Positions 35,881 to 43,770 of a stretch of DNA of 64,000 nucleotides are shown here, piece by piece. The position numbers were made by a program, and so were the translations under genes. The stretch lies in assembly GCA_964427415.1 (NCBI GenBank), contig CAYRUH010000019.1, positions 1 through 64,000 of the forward strand, read 5' to 3'. Numbering within the stretch: the stretch's first letter is position 1; every line of letters starts with the position of its first letter. Below the pieces are notes generated by a model that worked only from the letters and a program-made list of their open reading frames with translations, ran no database searches and was not told the origin of the DNA. This stretch comes from Lentisalinibacter sp964427415 (GTDB lineage: Bacteria; Pseudomonadota; Gammaproteobacteria; Steroidobacterales; Woeseiaceae).

Positions 35881-36799
35881 GGCGCGGGCATGGGGCACCC
35901 CGGAACAGCCCCTGGTATTGCCGGCGGCGGAGGACTCCGGCGAGGTACTGACGGCGGCGGCGGCGGGCGGCGAGGCCGCGTTCTACTGTCGTCGCAGTCC
36001 GGACAAAGAGACCGGCAACGAGGACACGCTCGCGGTGATCCCGCTGGCCGAAGACACAGTTGTGCTTGCGGTCGCGGACGGGGCCGGCGGCCTGCCGGCC
36101 GCGCAGCGGGCCTCGCGCACCGCGATCCGCACCGTCATCGAGTCGCTGACGGCAGTCTGCGACTCCTCGGTGATGCTGCGCACGGCCATACTGAACGCCA
36201 TGGAAGAAGCCAACGCGGCGGTGATGGCGCTGGCCAACGGCTCGGCGACCACGCTGACAGTCGTCTCAGTGGAAGGAGGTCTGGTGCGCCCCTACCACGT
36301 AGGCGACTCGGCGGCGCTGGTGACGGGCCAGCGCGGGCGTCTCAAGATGCAGACCATCGCCCACACACCGGTGGCCTTCGCCGTGGAGGCGGGCTTCCTC
36401 GACGAGGTCGAGGCGCTCTACCACGCCGAGCGCAATCTCGTGTTCAACTTCCTCGGCACCGCCGACATGCGCATAGAGGTGGGCGCCGAACTCGAGCTGG
36501 CGCCCCGGGATACGCTGCTGCTGGCGAGCGACGGGCTCACCGATAATCTCCATCTGGCCGAGATCGTCGAGATTGCCCGCAAGGGGCCGGCGGCGGAGAC
36601 GGTGGCGCGGCTGGCCGGAGCCGCCCGCGAGCGTATGCTGACGCCGGAGGCGCCCACGCCGAGCAAGCCCGATGATCTGAGCATCATCCTGTTCCGCAAG
36701 CCCGGCGCAGAGAGCGACCCGGCGCCGCAGAGAGATGCGCCGACCGATACCGCCGAAGACACTGGCAAGCAGGAGGCTGACGCCGATGCCGACGGATAG
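35873..36799 (+). CDS. PP2C-type protein phosphatase
   Basis: A 308-residue metal-dependent phosphatase. ETGNEDTLAV and VVLAVADGAGGLPAAQRASR carry the first metal Asp residues, VEGGLVRPYHVGDSAALV the Gly-Asp core, and LLLASDGLTDNLHLAEIVEI the third; the last Asp is in KPDDLSIILF. The C-terminal about 30 residues are acidic and disordered. It should reverse phosphorylation by the kinase whose stop it overlaps, and overlaps the acyl-CoA dehydrogenase start by 14 bases. Confidence 0.88.
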   Translation: MAEARAWGTPEQPLVLPAAEDSGEVLTAAAAGGEAAFYCRRSPDKETGNEDTLAVIPLAEDTVVLAVADGAGGLPAAQRASRTAIRTVIESLTAVCDSSVMLRTAILNAMEEANAAVMALANGSATTLTVVSVEGGLVRPYHVGDSAALVTGQRGRLKMQTIAHTPVAFAVEAGFLDEVEALYHAERNLVFNFLGTADMRIEVGAELELAPRDTLLLASDGLTDNLHLAEIVEIARKGPAAETVARLAGAARERMLTPEAPTPSKPDDLSIILFRKPGAESDPAPQRDAPTDTAEDTGKQEADADADG

Positions 36800-37955
36800 C
36801 GAACTCCCCCGACCGCCCTGTCCCTGGATGACCGAGAGTCACGAGGAGTGGCGCCGCCAGGTGCGCCGCTTCGTCGACGACAAGATCATGCGGTGGGTCG
36901 ACGACTGGGAAGAGGCGGGCCGCATCCCGGAGTCCCTGTTCCACGACGCGGCGGAGTTCGGCCTGCTGCAGGTCGGTTATCCGGAGCGTTATGGCGGCGT
37001 CTCCGAGGGCATCGACGGCTTCCATCGCCTGATCGTCGCGGAGGAGCTGGCGCGCACTGGTGCGGGCGGCGTCAACGCGAGCCTGATGGTCCATGGCATC
37101 GCCCTGCCGCCGCTGCTCGCGGGCGGGCCCGAGCCGCTGCGGGCGGCGATTGCGCCGAAGGTGCTGGCCGGCGAGCAGTACATGTCGCTGGCCGTCACCG
37201 AGCCCGGCGGCGGCTCGGACGTGGCCGCCATCCGCACCCGGGCCGGGCTGGACGGCGATCACTACGTGGTGGACGGAGAGAAGACTTTCATCACCGGGGG
37301 CATGCGGGCGGATTACTTCACCACCGCCGTGCGCACCGGCGAGGGCTACGGCGGCATCTCGCTGCTGCTGATACCGGCGGACGCGGAGGGCGTCAGCCGC
37401 ACGGAACTTGATCGCAAGCAGGGCTGGTGGTGTTCGGATACCGCCACCATCCATTTCGACGGGGTGCGCGTGCCGCGGGATCATCTCGTGGGTGCGGAGG
37501 GTGCCGGGTTCTCCCTGATCATGAAGAACTTCAACGGCGAGCGGCTGGCGATGGCGGCCGGCGCCAACGCCTCGGCGCGGGTCTGCATCGAGGACGCGCT
37601 CGCCTGGGCGCGACAGCGCCATACCTTCGGCCGTCGCCTCGCCGATCACCAGGTCATCCGGCACAAACTGGTGGAGATGCTGCGGCAGGTGAACGCGACC
37701 CAGGCCTATCTCGAACACTGCACCTGCCGCGTCGACCGGGGCGAGACTCCCGCAGCGGATCTCGCCATGCTGAAGGTGCAGGCTACGCTGACCATGGAGT
37801 TCTGCGCCCGGGAGGCGATGCAGATCCTCGGTGGCGCCGGTTATCTCCGCGGCAACCGCATCGAGCGCATCTACCGGGAGGTGCGGGTGAACGCCATTGG
37901 CGGCGGTTCCGAGGAGATCATGCGCGATCTGGCCGCGCGTCAGCTCGGTTTCTGA
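36786..37955 (+). CDS. Acyl-CoA dehydrogenase
   Basis: A 389-residue flavoprotein. The typical blocks are MSLAVTEPGGGSDVAAIRT near residue 126, EKTFITGG near residue 163, RHTFGRRLADHQVIRHKLVE near residue 278 and GGAGYLRGNRIERIYRE near residue 357, which places the base Glu in IERIYREV. ATG 36786 has a perfect AGGAGG nine bases upstream, inside the PP2C gene. It converges on the sensor kinase gene and overlaps its end by 16 bases. Confidence 0.92.
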   Translation: MPTDSELPRPPCPWMTESHEEWRRQVRRFVDDKIMRWVDDWEEAGRIPESLFHDAAEFGLLQVGYPERYGGVSEGIDGFHRLIVAEELARTGAGGVNASLMVHGIALPPLLAGGPEPLRAAIAPKVLAGEQYMSLAVTEPGGGSDVAAIRTRAGLDGDHYVVDGEKTFITGGMRADYFTTAVRTGEGYGGISLLLIPADAEGVSRTELDRKQGWWCSDTATIHFDGVRVPRDHLVGAEGAGFSLIMKNFNGERLAMAAGANASARVCIEDALAWARQRHTFGRRLADHQVIRHKLVEMLRQVNATQAYLEHCTCRVDRGETPAADLAMLKVQATLTMEFCAREAMQILGGAGYLRGNRIERIYREVRVNAIGGGSEEIMRDLAARQLGF

Positions 37956-39301
37956 GTCACCAGCATCGTCGGTGGCAGCGTGATGGTCACCTGCAGTCCG
38001 GCGTCTTCCCGATTGCGGGCGACGATACTGCCGGCGTGCAGCTCGGTCACCCGCCGCGCGATGGCGAGCCCCAGTCCGGCGGTGCCTACCTTGTCGCCAC
38101 GGTAGAAGGGCTCGAACAGCAGGCCGAGTTCCTCGACGGGGACGCCGCCGCCGTCGTCGGCGATGGTGACGGCCAGACCCTCCTTATCGCGGGTCAGGCG
38201 CACGTCGACGCGCTGCTCGGCATGGTGGGCCGCATTGCGCAGCACGTTCTCGACCGCGCTCGCCAGCGCGGCCCGCTGGGCGCGGACCATGACGCCCGCC
38301 GGCGCCTCCAGCTCGATGCGCGGGCCGTCGTCGCCGCCCTCGAAGCGCGCGTCGCGGACCAGCTCACGCAGCATCGCCGTCAGATCGAATTTCGCGCTGC
38401 GGGGCGCGCGGCCCGAATCGGCCCGGGCGAAGTCCATGATCTCGCCGATGAGCCAGTCGAGCCGGTCCGACTCCCTCTCGATGCGCGCCAGCGCCGGCAG
38501 CTCGCCGGCGTCCCGCTGGGCGAGGCCGAGCGCCACTCGCATGCGCGCCAGCGGCGAGCGCAACTCGTGGGAGACGTTGCGCAGCAGTTCGCGCTGGGAA
38601 CGCAGAGAGGCCTCCAGCTGGGCGGCCATGTCGTTGAAGTCCCGCGCGAGGCTGCCGAGTTCGTCGCGCCGCTTCACGATGGGGTGACCCACACGGGTAT
38701 CCAGATTGCCGTCGGCCAGCGCGCGCGTGGCGTCGCGCAGGCTCGTGACGGGCCGGGAGAGGGTGTGGGCGAGGAGCCAGGCGACGCCCGCGCTCACGGC
38801 CAACGCAAGCAGCAGCAGCGTCACGCGTACGGGGAGATCGGGCAACAGCCGGATGGCCATGCCCGGTCGCCGGAACAGGAACAGGCTGTAGACCCGGCCG
38901 TCCGATCCGATAATCTGGGGTATCGGTCTCGCCGGGCGGAAGTTCGGCGGCAGGGCGCGTGGTCTGTTCAGCGCTTCGGCCACGGCACGCAGGCGTGCCA
39001 GTTCTGCCACCAGCACCTCCGGCAGGGGTCGCCCGAGGATGTCCCGGCCGTCCTGCAGCAGGACGAACAGCTGCAGCTCCGGGGGCAGTCCGGCACCGTC
39101 CTGCAGCCATTCCCGCAGGGCCTCGGGGCCGCCGCCGGAGAGCACCTGGGAGGCCTCGATGTGCACGGCTCGCGGGTCGAACTGCTGCCACGCCTCGCGC
39201 CGTTGCTCCGCCACCTGCCAGACCACCAGGATGGCTGCTGCGAGCATCACGCCGATTACCAGCCAGAAGCCCAGGAAGATGCGCAGGAACAGGCTAGGCA
39301 T
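37940..39301 (-). CDS. Sensor histidine kinase (CpxA-like)
   Basis: A 453-residue membrane kinase: helix 1 at residues 5-28, a periplasmic domain of about 130 residues, helix 2 (VTLLLLALAVSAGVAWLLAH), HAMP, the phosphorylated His in VSHELRSPLARMRVALG, and the ATPase domain (ENVLRNAAHHAEQ, ADDGGGVP, FEPFYRGDKVGTAGLGLAIA). Order and the HELRSPL motif resemble CpxA. It overlaps the regulator stop by 8 bases. Confidence 0.9.
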   Translation of the reverse strand: MPSLFLRIFLGFWLVIGVMLAAAILVVWQVAEQRREAWQQFDPRAVHIEASQVLSGGGPEALREWLQDGAGLPPELQLFVLLQDGRDILGRPLPEVLVAELARLRAVAEALNRPRALPPNFRPARPIPQIIGSDGRVYSLFLFRRPGMAIRLLPDLPVRVTLLLLALAVSAGVAWLLAHTLSRPVTSLRDATRALADGNLDTRVGHPIVKRRDELGSLARDFNDMAAQLEASLRSQRELLRNVSHELRSPLARMRVALGLAQRDAGELPALARIERESDRLDWLIGEIMDFARADSGRAPRSAKFDLTAMLRELVRDARFEGGDDGPRIELEAPAGVMVRAQRAALASAVENVLRNAAHHAEQRVDVRLTRDKEGLAVTIADDGGGVPVEELGLLFEPFYRGDKVGTAGLGLAIARRVTELHAGSIVARNREDAGLQVTITLPPTMLVTQKPS

Positions 39302-40031
39302 CCGGCTCGTCCGGGACCAGCGTGTAGCCCACGCCGCGGATGTTGCGGATGGGGTTCTCGCCGCGCTCGTCGCCGGTCAGCTTGCCGCGCAGATTGCTGA
39401 TGTGGGTGTCCACACTGCGGTCCCAGGGCTGCAGGCGCCGCCCGAGCACCTCTCGGGAGATGGTTTCCTTGCTCACCACTTCGCCGGCGGCCGTGACCAG
39501 CAGCCCCAGCAACTGGAACTCGGTGCCGGTGAGCCGGAGTTCGCGCCCGCCGCGGGTGGCGCGGCGGGTGCGCAGATCGAGCTCGATGGAGCCGGCGCTC
39601 AGGTGTCCTGTCTCGGCGGCGCTGGCCGGTCTCGTCCGCCGCAGCACGGCGCGCAGGCGGGCCACCAGCTCGCGGGGATTGAACGGCTTCGCCAGATAGT
39701 CGTCCGCGCCAATCTCCAGGCCGACGATACGGTCCACGTCGTCGCCCCGGGCGGTGAGCATCAACACGGGCGTGTCGCGCTCGGCGCGGATGCGGCGCAG
39801 CACCTCGAAGCCGTTCATGCCCGGCATCATGACGTCCAGAATGACCAGGTCGAAGGTGGCGCTGTCGAGGCGTTTCAGCGCACTCGCGCCGTCACCGGCC
39901 CATTCGACGGCGAAACCCTCGGGCTCCAGATACTCCTGCAGCATGGTGGCGAGCTCTTCATCGTCGTCCACCAGTAACAGGTGCCCGTCGGCTTCGTCGC
40001 GGCCCGTGCTGTCGGCGGCTGCGCTGTTCAT
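39294..40031 (-). CDS. OmpR/CpxR-family response regulator
   Basis: A 245-residue regulator. The receiver has the phosphorylated Asp in LVILDVMMPGMNGFEVLRRI, Thr in VLMLTARGDD and Lys in ADDYLAKPFNPREL; the C-terminal winged helix reads LTGTEFQLLGLLVTAAGEVV and DTHISNLRGKL. Together with the HK this is a CpxAR-like pair, divergent from a Spy/CpxP-like gene, the arrangement of cpxRA-cpxP in enterics. Confidence 0.92.
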   Translation of the reverse strand: MNSAAADSTGRDEADGHLLLVDDDEELATMLQEYLEPEGFAVEWAGDGASALKRLDSATFDLVILDVMMPGMNGFEVLRRIRAERDTPVLMLTARGDDVDRIVGLEIGADDYLAKPFNPRELVARLRAVLRRTRPASAAETGHLSAGSIELDLRTRRATRGGRELRLTGTEFQLLGLLVTAAGEVVSKETISREVLGRRLQPWDRSVDTHISNLRGKLTGDERGENPIRNIRGVGYTLVPDEPDA

Positions 40032-40117
40032 GCGCGTATGCTCCGCTGCCGGCCGCGAAGCTGCAAGGCCCCGGCTGTCTCACAGCGGCCGGCTTGACAC
40101 TTCTTTGCACGGCCGTG

Positions 40118-40131
40118 GCGCAACTTTGCGC
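40118..40131. promoter_or_regulatory. Inverted repeat between regulator and Spy-like gene
   Basis: GCGCAA-CT-TTGCGC, perfect six-base arms, 62 bases before the Spy-like start and 86 after the regulator start. It is a good candidate for the response regulator's operator, although enteric CpxR uses direct GTAAA repeats. Confidence 0.4.
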
Positions 40132-40192
40132 GACCGGCGCTAATGTGAAGGCGTGCCGGAAATTAATTCCCGCGAAGGGAAAGGAGGCTGAC

Positions 40193-40789
40193 ATGAAAGG
40201 AATTATGAGCGGTCGAGTCATCGATCGAGCGATGCGGCGGAGCGTTGCGCTGCTCGTGACACTATTGTTCGCCGGCGCCGCTCTCGCGGGGCCCCACGGC
40301 GTCGGCCCTCATGGCGGCCCGGATCTGGCGCGCATGCTCGGTCACATGTCCGCGGAACTGGATCTCAGCGCCGAGCAGCGCGAGACGGTCCGCCGTGCCC
40401 TCGAGGCCCGGCGCGACGAGATCCGGACGCTGCATGGGCAGCTGCGCGCAAATCACCGCGAACTGCGCGATCTGGACCCGACCGATCCAGGTTACCAGAC
40501 CCTCGCCAATAGCCTGGCCCAGCGCCAGGGCGAGCTGACCACCCGGATGGCGCTGCTGCGGAGCGAGACCCATGCCGAGGTCATGGCGGTGCTGGAGGAG
40601 GACCAGCAGGCCAGGCTGATGGAGATGCGGGCCGAACGCATGGCGCGCATGGCGCAGCAGCACCGGCTGCACCAGCTGCACCAGCAGCACTCGGCTCCTG
40701 GCCAGGCCGCGGGCAGACACGGCCGCGAAGCCGGCGCAGAAACGAACGAATCAGGCGCGAAGGACGAGAAAAAGGACGATCTCCTCTGA
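40193..40789 (+). CDS. Spy/CpxP-family periplasmic protein
   Basis: A 198-residue protein with a signal peptide (cleavage near LAGAALAG). The region MLGHMSAELDLSAEQRETVR resembles the LTxxQ motif of the Spy/CpxP fold and is followed by long helices. The C-terminus is His/Gln rich (HRLHQLHQQH), so metal sensing is possible. A very strong AAGGAGG lies before ATG 40193. It is probably an envelope chaperone and negative regulator of the divergent CpxAR-like pair. Confidence 0.82.
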   Translation: MKGIMSGRVIDRAMRRSVALLVTLLFAGAALAGPHGVGPHGGPDLARMLGHMSAELDLSAEQRETVRRALEARRDEIRTLHGQLRANHRELRDLDPTDPGYQTLANSLAQRQGELTTRMALLRSETHAEVMAVLEEDQQARLMEMRAERMARMAQQHRLHQLHQQHSAPGQAAGRHGREAGAETNESGAKDEKKDDLL

Positions 40790-40795
40790 CCCGCT

Positions 40796-40825
40796 GCCGT
40801 CCCGGGCGGTCCGGTCCGGGACGGC
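40796..40825 (+). terminator. 10-bp stem after the Spy-like gene
   Basis: GCCGTCCCGG (40796-40805) pairs exactly with CCGGGACGGC (40816-40825), loop of 10. The following bases are only partly T-rich, so it is a weak or Rho-aided terminator. Between here and 41072 nothing else is coded; that region should hold the promoter of the large operon. Confidence 0.55.
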
Positions 40826-41071
40826 CCCTCTGCTTCCCGCAGTACTGATCCGCCCGACCACCGTCCCCCGCATCGTGCCGCCGGCACCCCGCCGGCATTG
40901 AATACAGGGTACCCTCTGTGGCAAATAGGTCCTGACAGGTACCAGGGAACTCTGCGACGGGTTTTCGCCTCGAAAGGTAACCGGGAGATGATTACGCTGA
41001 CGGTGGCGAATGGTGGTGAGCGGTCCGGCGTCCGCCGCAGGCCCGCCTTGACCGGCAATCAAGAGGGAGAC

Positions 41072-42261
41072 ATGAGTAGTACGCGACACCTGACCCCGCG
41101 AGCAGCCAGACTGGTGGTCATCGGTCTCTGTGCGGCCGGCCTGACGCTGGCCGGTTGCGCCTCGACGTCGATGAGCAGCAGCTCCGGCAGCCCGAGCAGC
41201 AGTTCCGGCAGTCCGAGCTCGAGCACGGGCAGCCCCAGCAGCGGTTCCGCGGGCTCGCCCTCCGGATCGACGAGCGGCTCGCCTTCGGGATCGACCGGCA
41301 GCAGCTCCGCCGGCGGTTCTCCCGACTCTTCGCGCAGTGGTTCGCCGAGCGGATCCTCGGGTGGCATGCCCGGTAGCGAAGGCAGCCAGTCGGGGCAGGT
41401 GCCCGGGGGCATGTCGGGCGGAATGCCCGGAGGTGACCAGTCCGGCGGCGCATCCGGAGACGCTGCTGACGGTCAGGCTGGCCAGGGTGGCCAGGGTGGC
41501 CAGGGTGGCGAGGGTGGCCAGGGTGGCGAGGGCGACCAGGGCGACCAGGGCGACATCGGCGCGGACGGCGGCAGCGCGACCACCGGCGAAGGNNNNNNNN
41601 NNNNNNNNNNNNNNNNNNNNNNNNNNNNNNNNNNNNNNNNNNNNNNNNNNNNNNNNNNNNNNNNNNNNNNNNNNNNNNNNNNNNNNNNNNNNAGGGCGAC
41701 CAGGGCGACATCGGCGCGGACGGCGGCAGCGCGACCACCGGCGAAGGTGGCGCCTACGGCACGGTGGGCTCCGTCGGTGAGCGCGATCCGGGCCCGGGCG
41801 GCACGGCCGACGTCTCCGGCGGCGGCAGCCAGGGTTCTCTCGACGATGAATTCGAGCGTTCCCTCGGCGACTTCGACGACTCACTGCTCGAGGAGCAGCA
41901 GAAGGTCGCCGAGGTGAGCCGTGACACCGGCGCATTCGAGGGCGGCGGCGCCAATCAGGGCGGTGGCGGCGGCGTCGGTCTCGGCGAACAGGCGGGCGAG
42001 ACCGGCGAGGGCAGCGGCGGCGGCACAGTAGGCGTCGTGAACAACTCGGCGGGCGGCGCCGGCGGCAGCATGCGCCAGGAACCCGGCTCGGTGGACCAGC
42101 TCAGCAAGGAGCAGATCGGCGAGCGCACGCCGGAGGACGTCCCCTCGGGGACGGATGACGACATCGTCGCCAAGCAGCTGCGGGAGGCGGCCTTGGCCGA
42201 GGAAGACCCGGAACTCCGCGAGCGTCTCTGGGACGAATACCGGGCCTACAAGGGCCTCTGA
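41072..42261 (+). CDS. Ser/Gly-rich collagen-like lipoprotein (contains assembly gap)
   Basis: First gene of the nine-gene operon. A lipobox LTLAGC follows the signal helix, then a Ser/Gly/Pro region with repeating GSPSSS units, then Gly-X-Y units (GQGGQGGQGGEGG), then a less repetitive C-terminal part that ends with EDPELRERLWDEYRAYKGL. The gap at 41593-41692 has arbitrary length and shifts the apparent frame. If the identical flanks are merged, the reading frame is continuous from 41072 to 42261. ATG 41072 has AAGAGGGAG ahead. The long flexible chain would reach from the outer membrane into the periplasm. Confidence 0.72.
41480..41554 (+). repeat. 9-base repeat coding Gly-Gln-Gly / Gly-Glu-Gly
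   Basis: Repeats of GGCCAGGGT and GGCGAGGGT in the lipoprotein gene, turning into GGCGACCAG. This repeat leads straight into the first assembly gap. Confidence 0.8.
41593..41692. other. Assembly gap of 100 N, with identical 55-base flanks
   Basis: Bases 41538-41592 are identical to 41693-41747. The gap therefore may hold no missing sequence (contigs overlap by 55 bases) or may be a collapsed repeat of that unit. The number 100 is a scaffold filler. Confidence 0.9.
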
Positions 42262-42294
42262 TGAACCAGCATACGCCGAGAGACCATAGAGACC

Positions 42295-43733
42295 ATGCCG
42301 CGTAGCACCGCCATTACCGTCGTCCGCACGGCCACCCTGATGCTGGCAACCGTCGTGCTGGCGGGTTGCAGCGTCGCGCGCGTCGAGAGCGCCGGCGAGA
42401 ATATCGATCTGACCCGCGCGGCGGTCGAGGTGCCCGAGGCCCGCCTGCTGGACGTCGGCGTGATCGAGTTCGCGCCCGGTATCGAGGAGGGCAACGAGCC
42501 GGAAAAGACCGGTGTCTACCCGGAAATCCGCAGGGCTGAGGCGCGCTATTTCGCCTACCACCTCAAGAACACGCTGCAGCGCACCGGCTACTGGGGCGCG
42601 GTGCAGGTGTTGCCGAGCCGGGAGGTCTACACGGACCTTTACCTGACCGGCGAGATCCGCGAATCCGACGGTCACACGGTGGAGCTGGAGGTGGTCGCCG
42701 TCGATGCCACCGGCCGGGAATGGATGGAAAGGCGCTACAAGACGCGCATGGTGGGGGCCGACTATGCCCGGAACCGGGACCGCAGTAACGACCCCTACCA
42801 GAACGTCTACAACGAGATCGCGAACGACCTGAAGGCGCGGCTGGACGAACTCTCGGCGGAGGAAGTCGGCCGCATCCGCCGGGTTGCCGAGCTGCGCTTC
42901 ATGCAGGAGCTGGCCCCCCGGGTGTATGACGACTATCTCGCCGAGACCGACCGCGGCCGCTACGAGATCCGCCGCCTGCCGGCGGAGAATGATCCCATGC
43001 TGCGTCGGCTGCGCCAGGTACGCGAGCGGGACAACCTTTTCGTCGACACTCTCAACGAGCATTACGCGAACTTCTACTACGGCATCGCCATCCCTTACGA
43101 GGGCTGGCGCAAGGCGGCGCGGGAGCAGGCGGTGACCTACCGGGAGATGCGCCGATCTGCTCTCATCCGGGGACTGGCAGGCATCGTTGTGGTGGCCGGC
43201 GCGGCGAGCATGAACACGGACAGCGACAGCGGCACCGCGCGGCGCACCAAGCGCGCGCTGCAATCGTTCGCGATCCATGGCGGGCTCGAGGTGATCGGTT
43301 CGGCGTTCCGGCGCAATGCCGAAGCCAGGCTGCACAAGGAATCGATCCGTGAGCTGGCGGACTCTTTCAGCTCTGAGGCCGCGCCGATGGTGGTCACGGT
43401 GAAAGGTCAGACCCGACGCCTCACTGGTACGGCCGAGGCCCAGTACGAGCAGTGGCGCCGCCTCCTGCACGAGATCTACGAGGCGGAGACGGGCTTCCCC
43501 GACGACTTGCAGGTAGGCGCTCCTTCGCGCGCAGTATCGTCCAGAGAATCGTCCAGAGAANNNNNNNNNNNNNNNNNNNNNNNNNNNNNNNNNNNNNNNN
43601 NNNNNNNNNNNNNNNNNNNNNNNNNNNNNNNNNNNNNNNNNNNNNNNNNNNNNNNNNNNNATCGTCCAGAGAATCGTCCAGAGAACCGTCCAGAGAATCG
43701 TCCGCAGAATCGTCGACCGGCCCGTCCGGCTGA
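42295..43733 (+). CDS. Lipoprotein with C-terminal SSRE repeat tail (contains gap)
   Basis: The signal segment and lipobox (LATVVLAGC) are at residues 8-24. The folded part has HLKNTLQRTGYWGAVQVLPS near residue 85, SNDPYQNVYNEIANDLKARL near residue 164 and a Gly/Ala-rich hydrophobic stretch (LIRGLAGIVVVAGAAS) near residue 295. The tail repeats SSRE, then PSRE, SSAE and SSTGPSG before a TGA at 43731-43733. Reading past this stop into the kinase-like gene is an artefact of the 100-N gap. I recognise no family. It is conserved in position as the operon's second lipoprotein. Confidence 0.68.
43537..43709 (+). repeat. 12-base tandem repeat around the second gap
   Basis: TCGTCCAGAGAA at 43537, 43549, 43662 and 43674, then CCGTCCAGAGAA and TCGTCCGCAGAA. 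The unit encodes SSRE; 12 bases keep the frame at any copy number. The true number is unknown because of the gap. Confidence 0.85.
43561..43660. other. Assembly gap of 100 N in the SSRE repeat
   Basis: The flanks share 25 bases (43536-43560 and 43661-43685). 100 is not a multiple of 3, so the filler moves the reading frame and fuses two genes on paper. Confidence 0.9.
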
Positions 43734-43770
43734 GACGGCCGCCCGGAACGACGCCCAACCTTCCGCAACG

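Noticed and set aside
42261..42305. A 14-codon frame (ATG overlapping the lipoprotein stop as TGATG)
   Set aside because: It is too short to support and overlaps the next start; it could be a chance coupling peptide.
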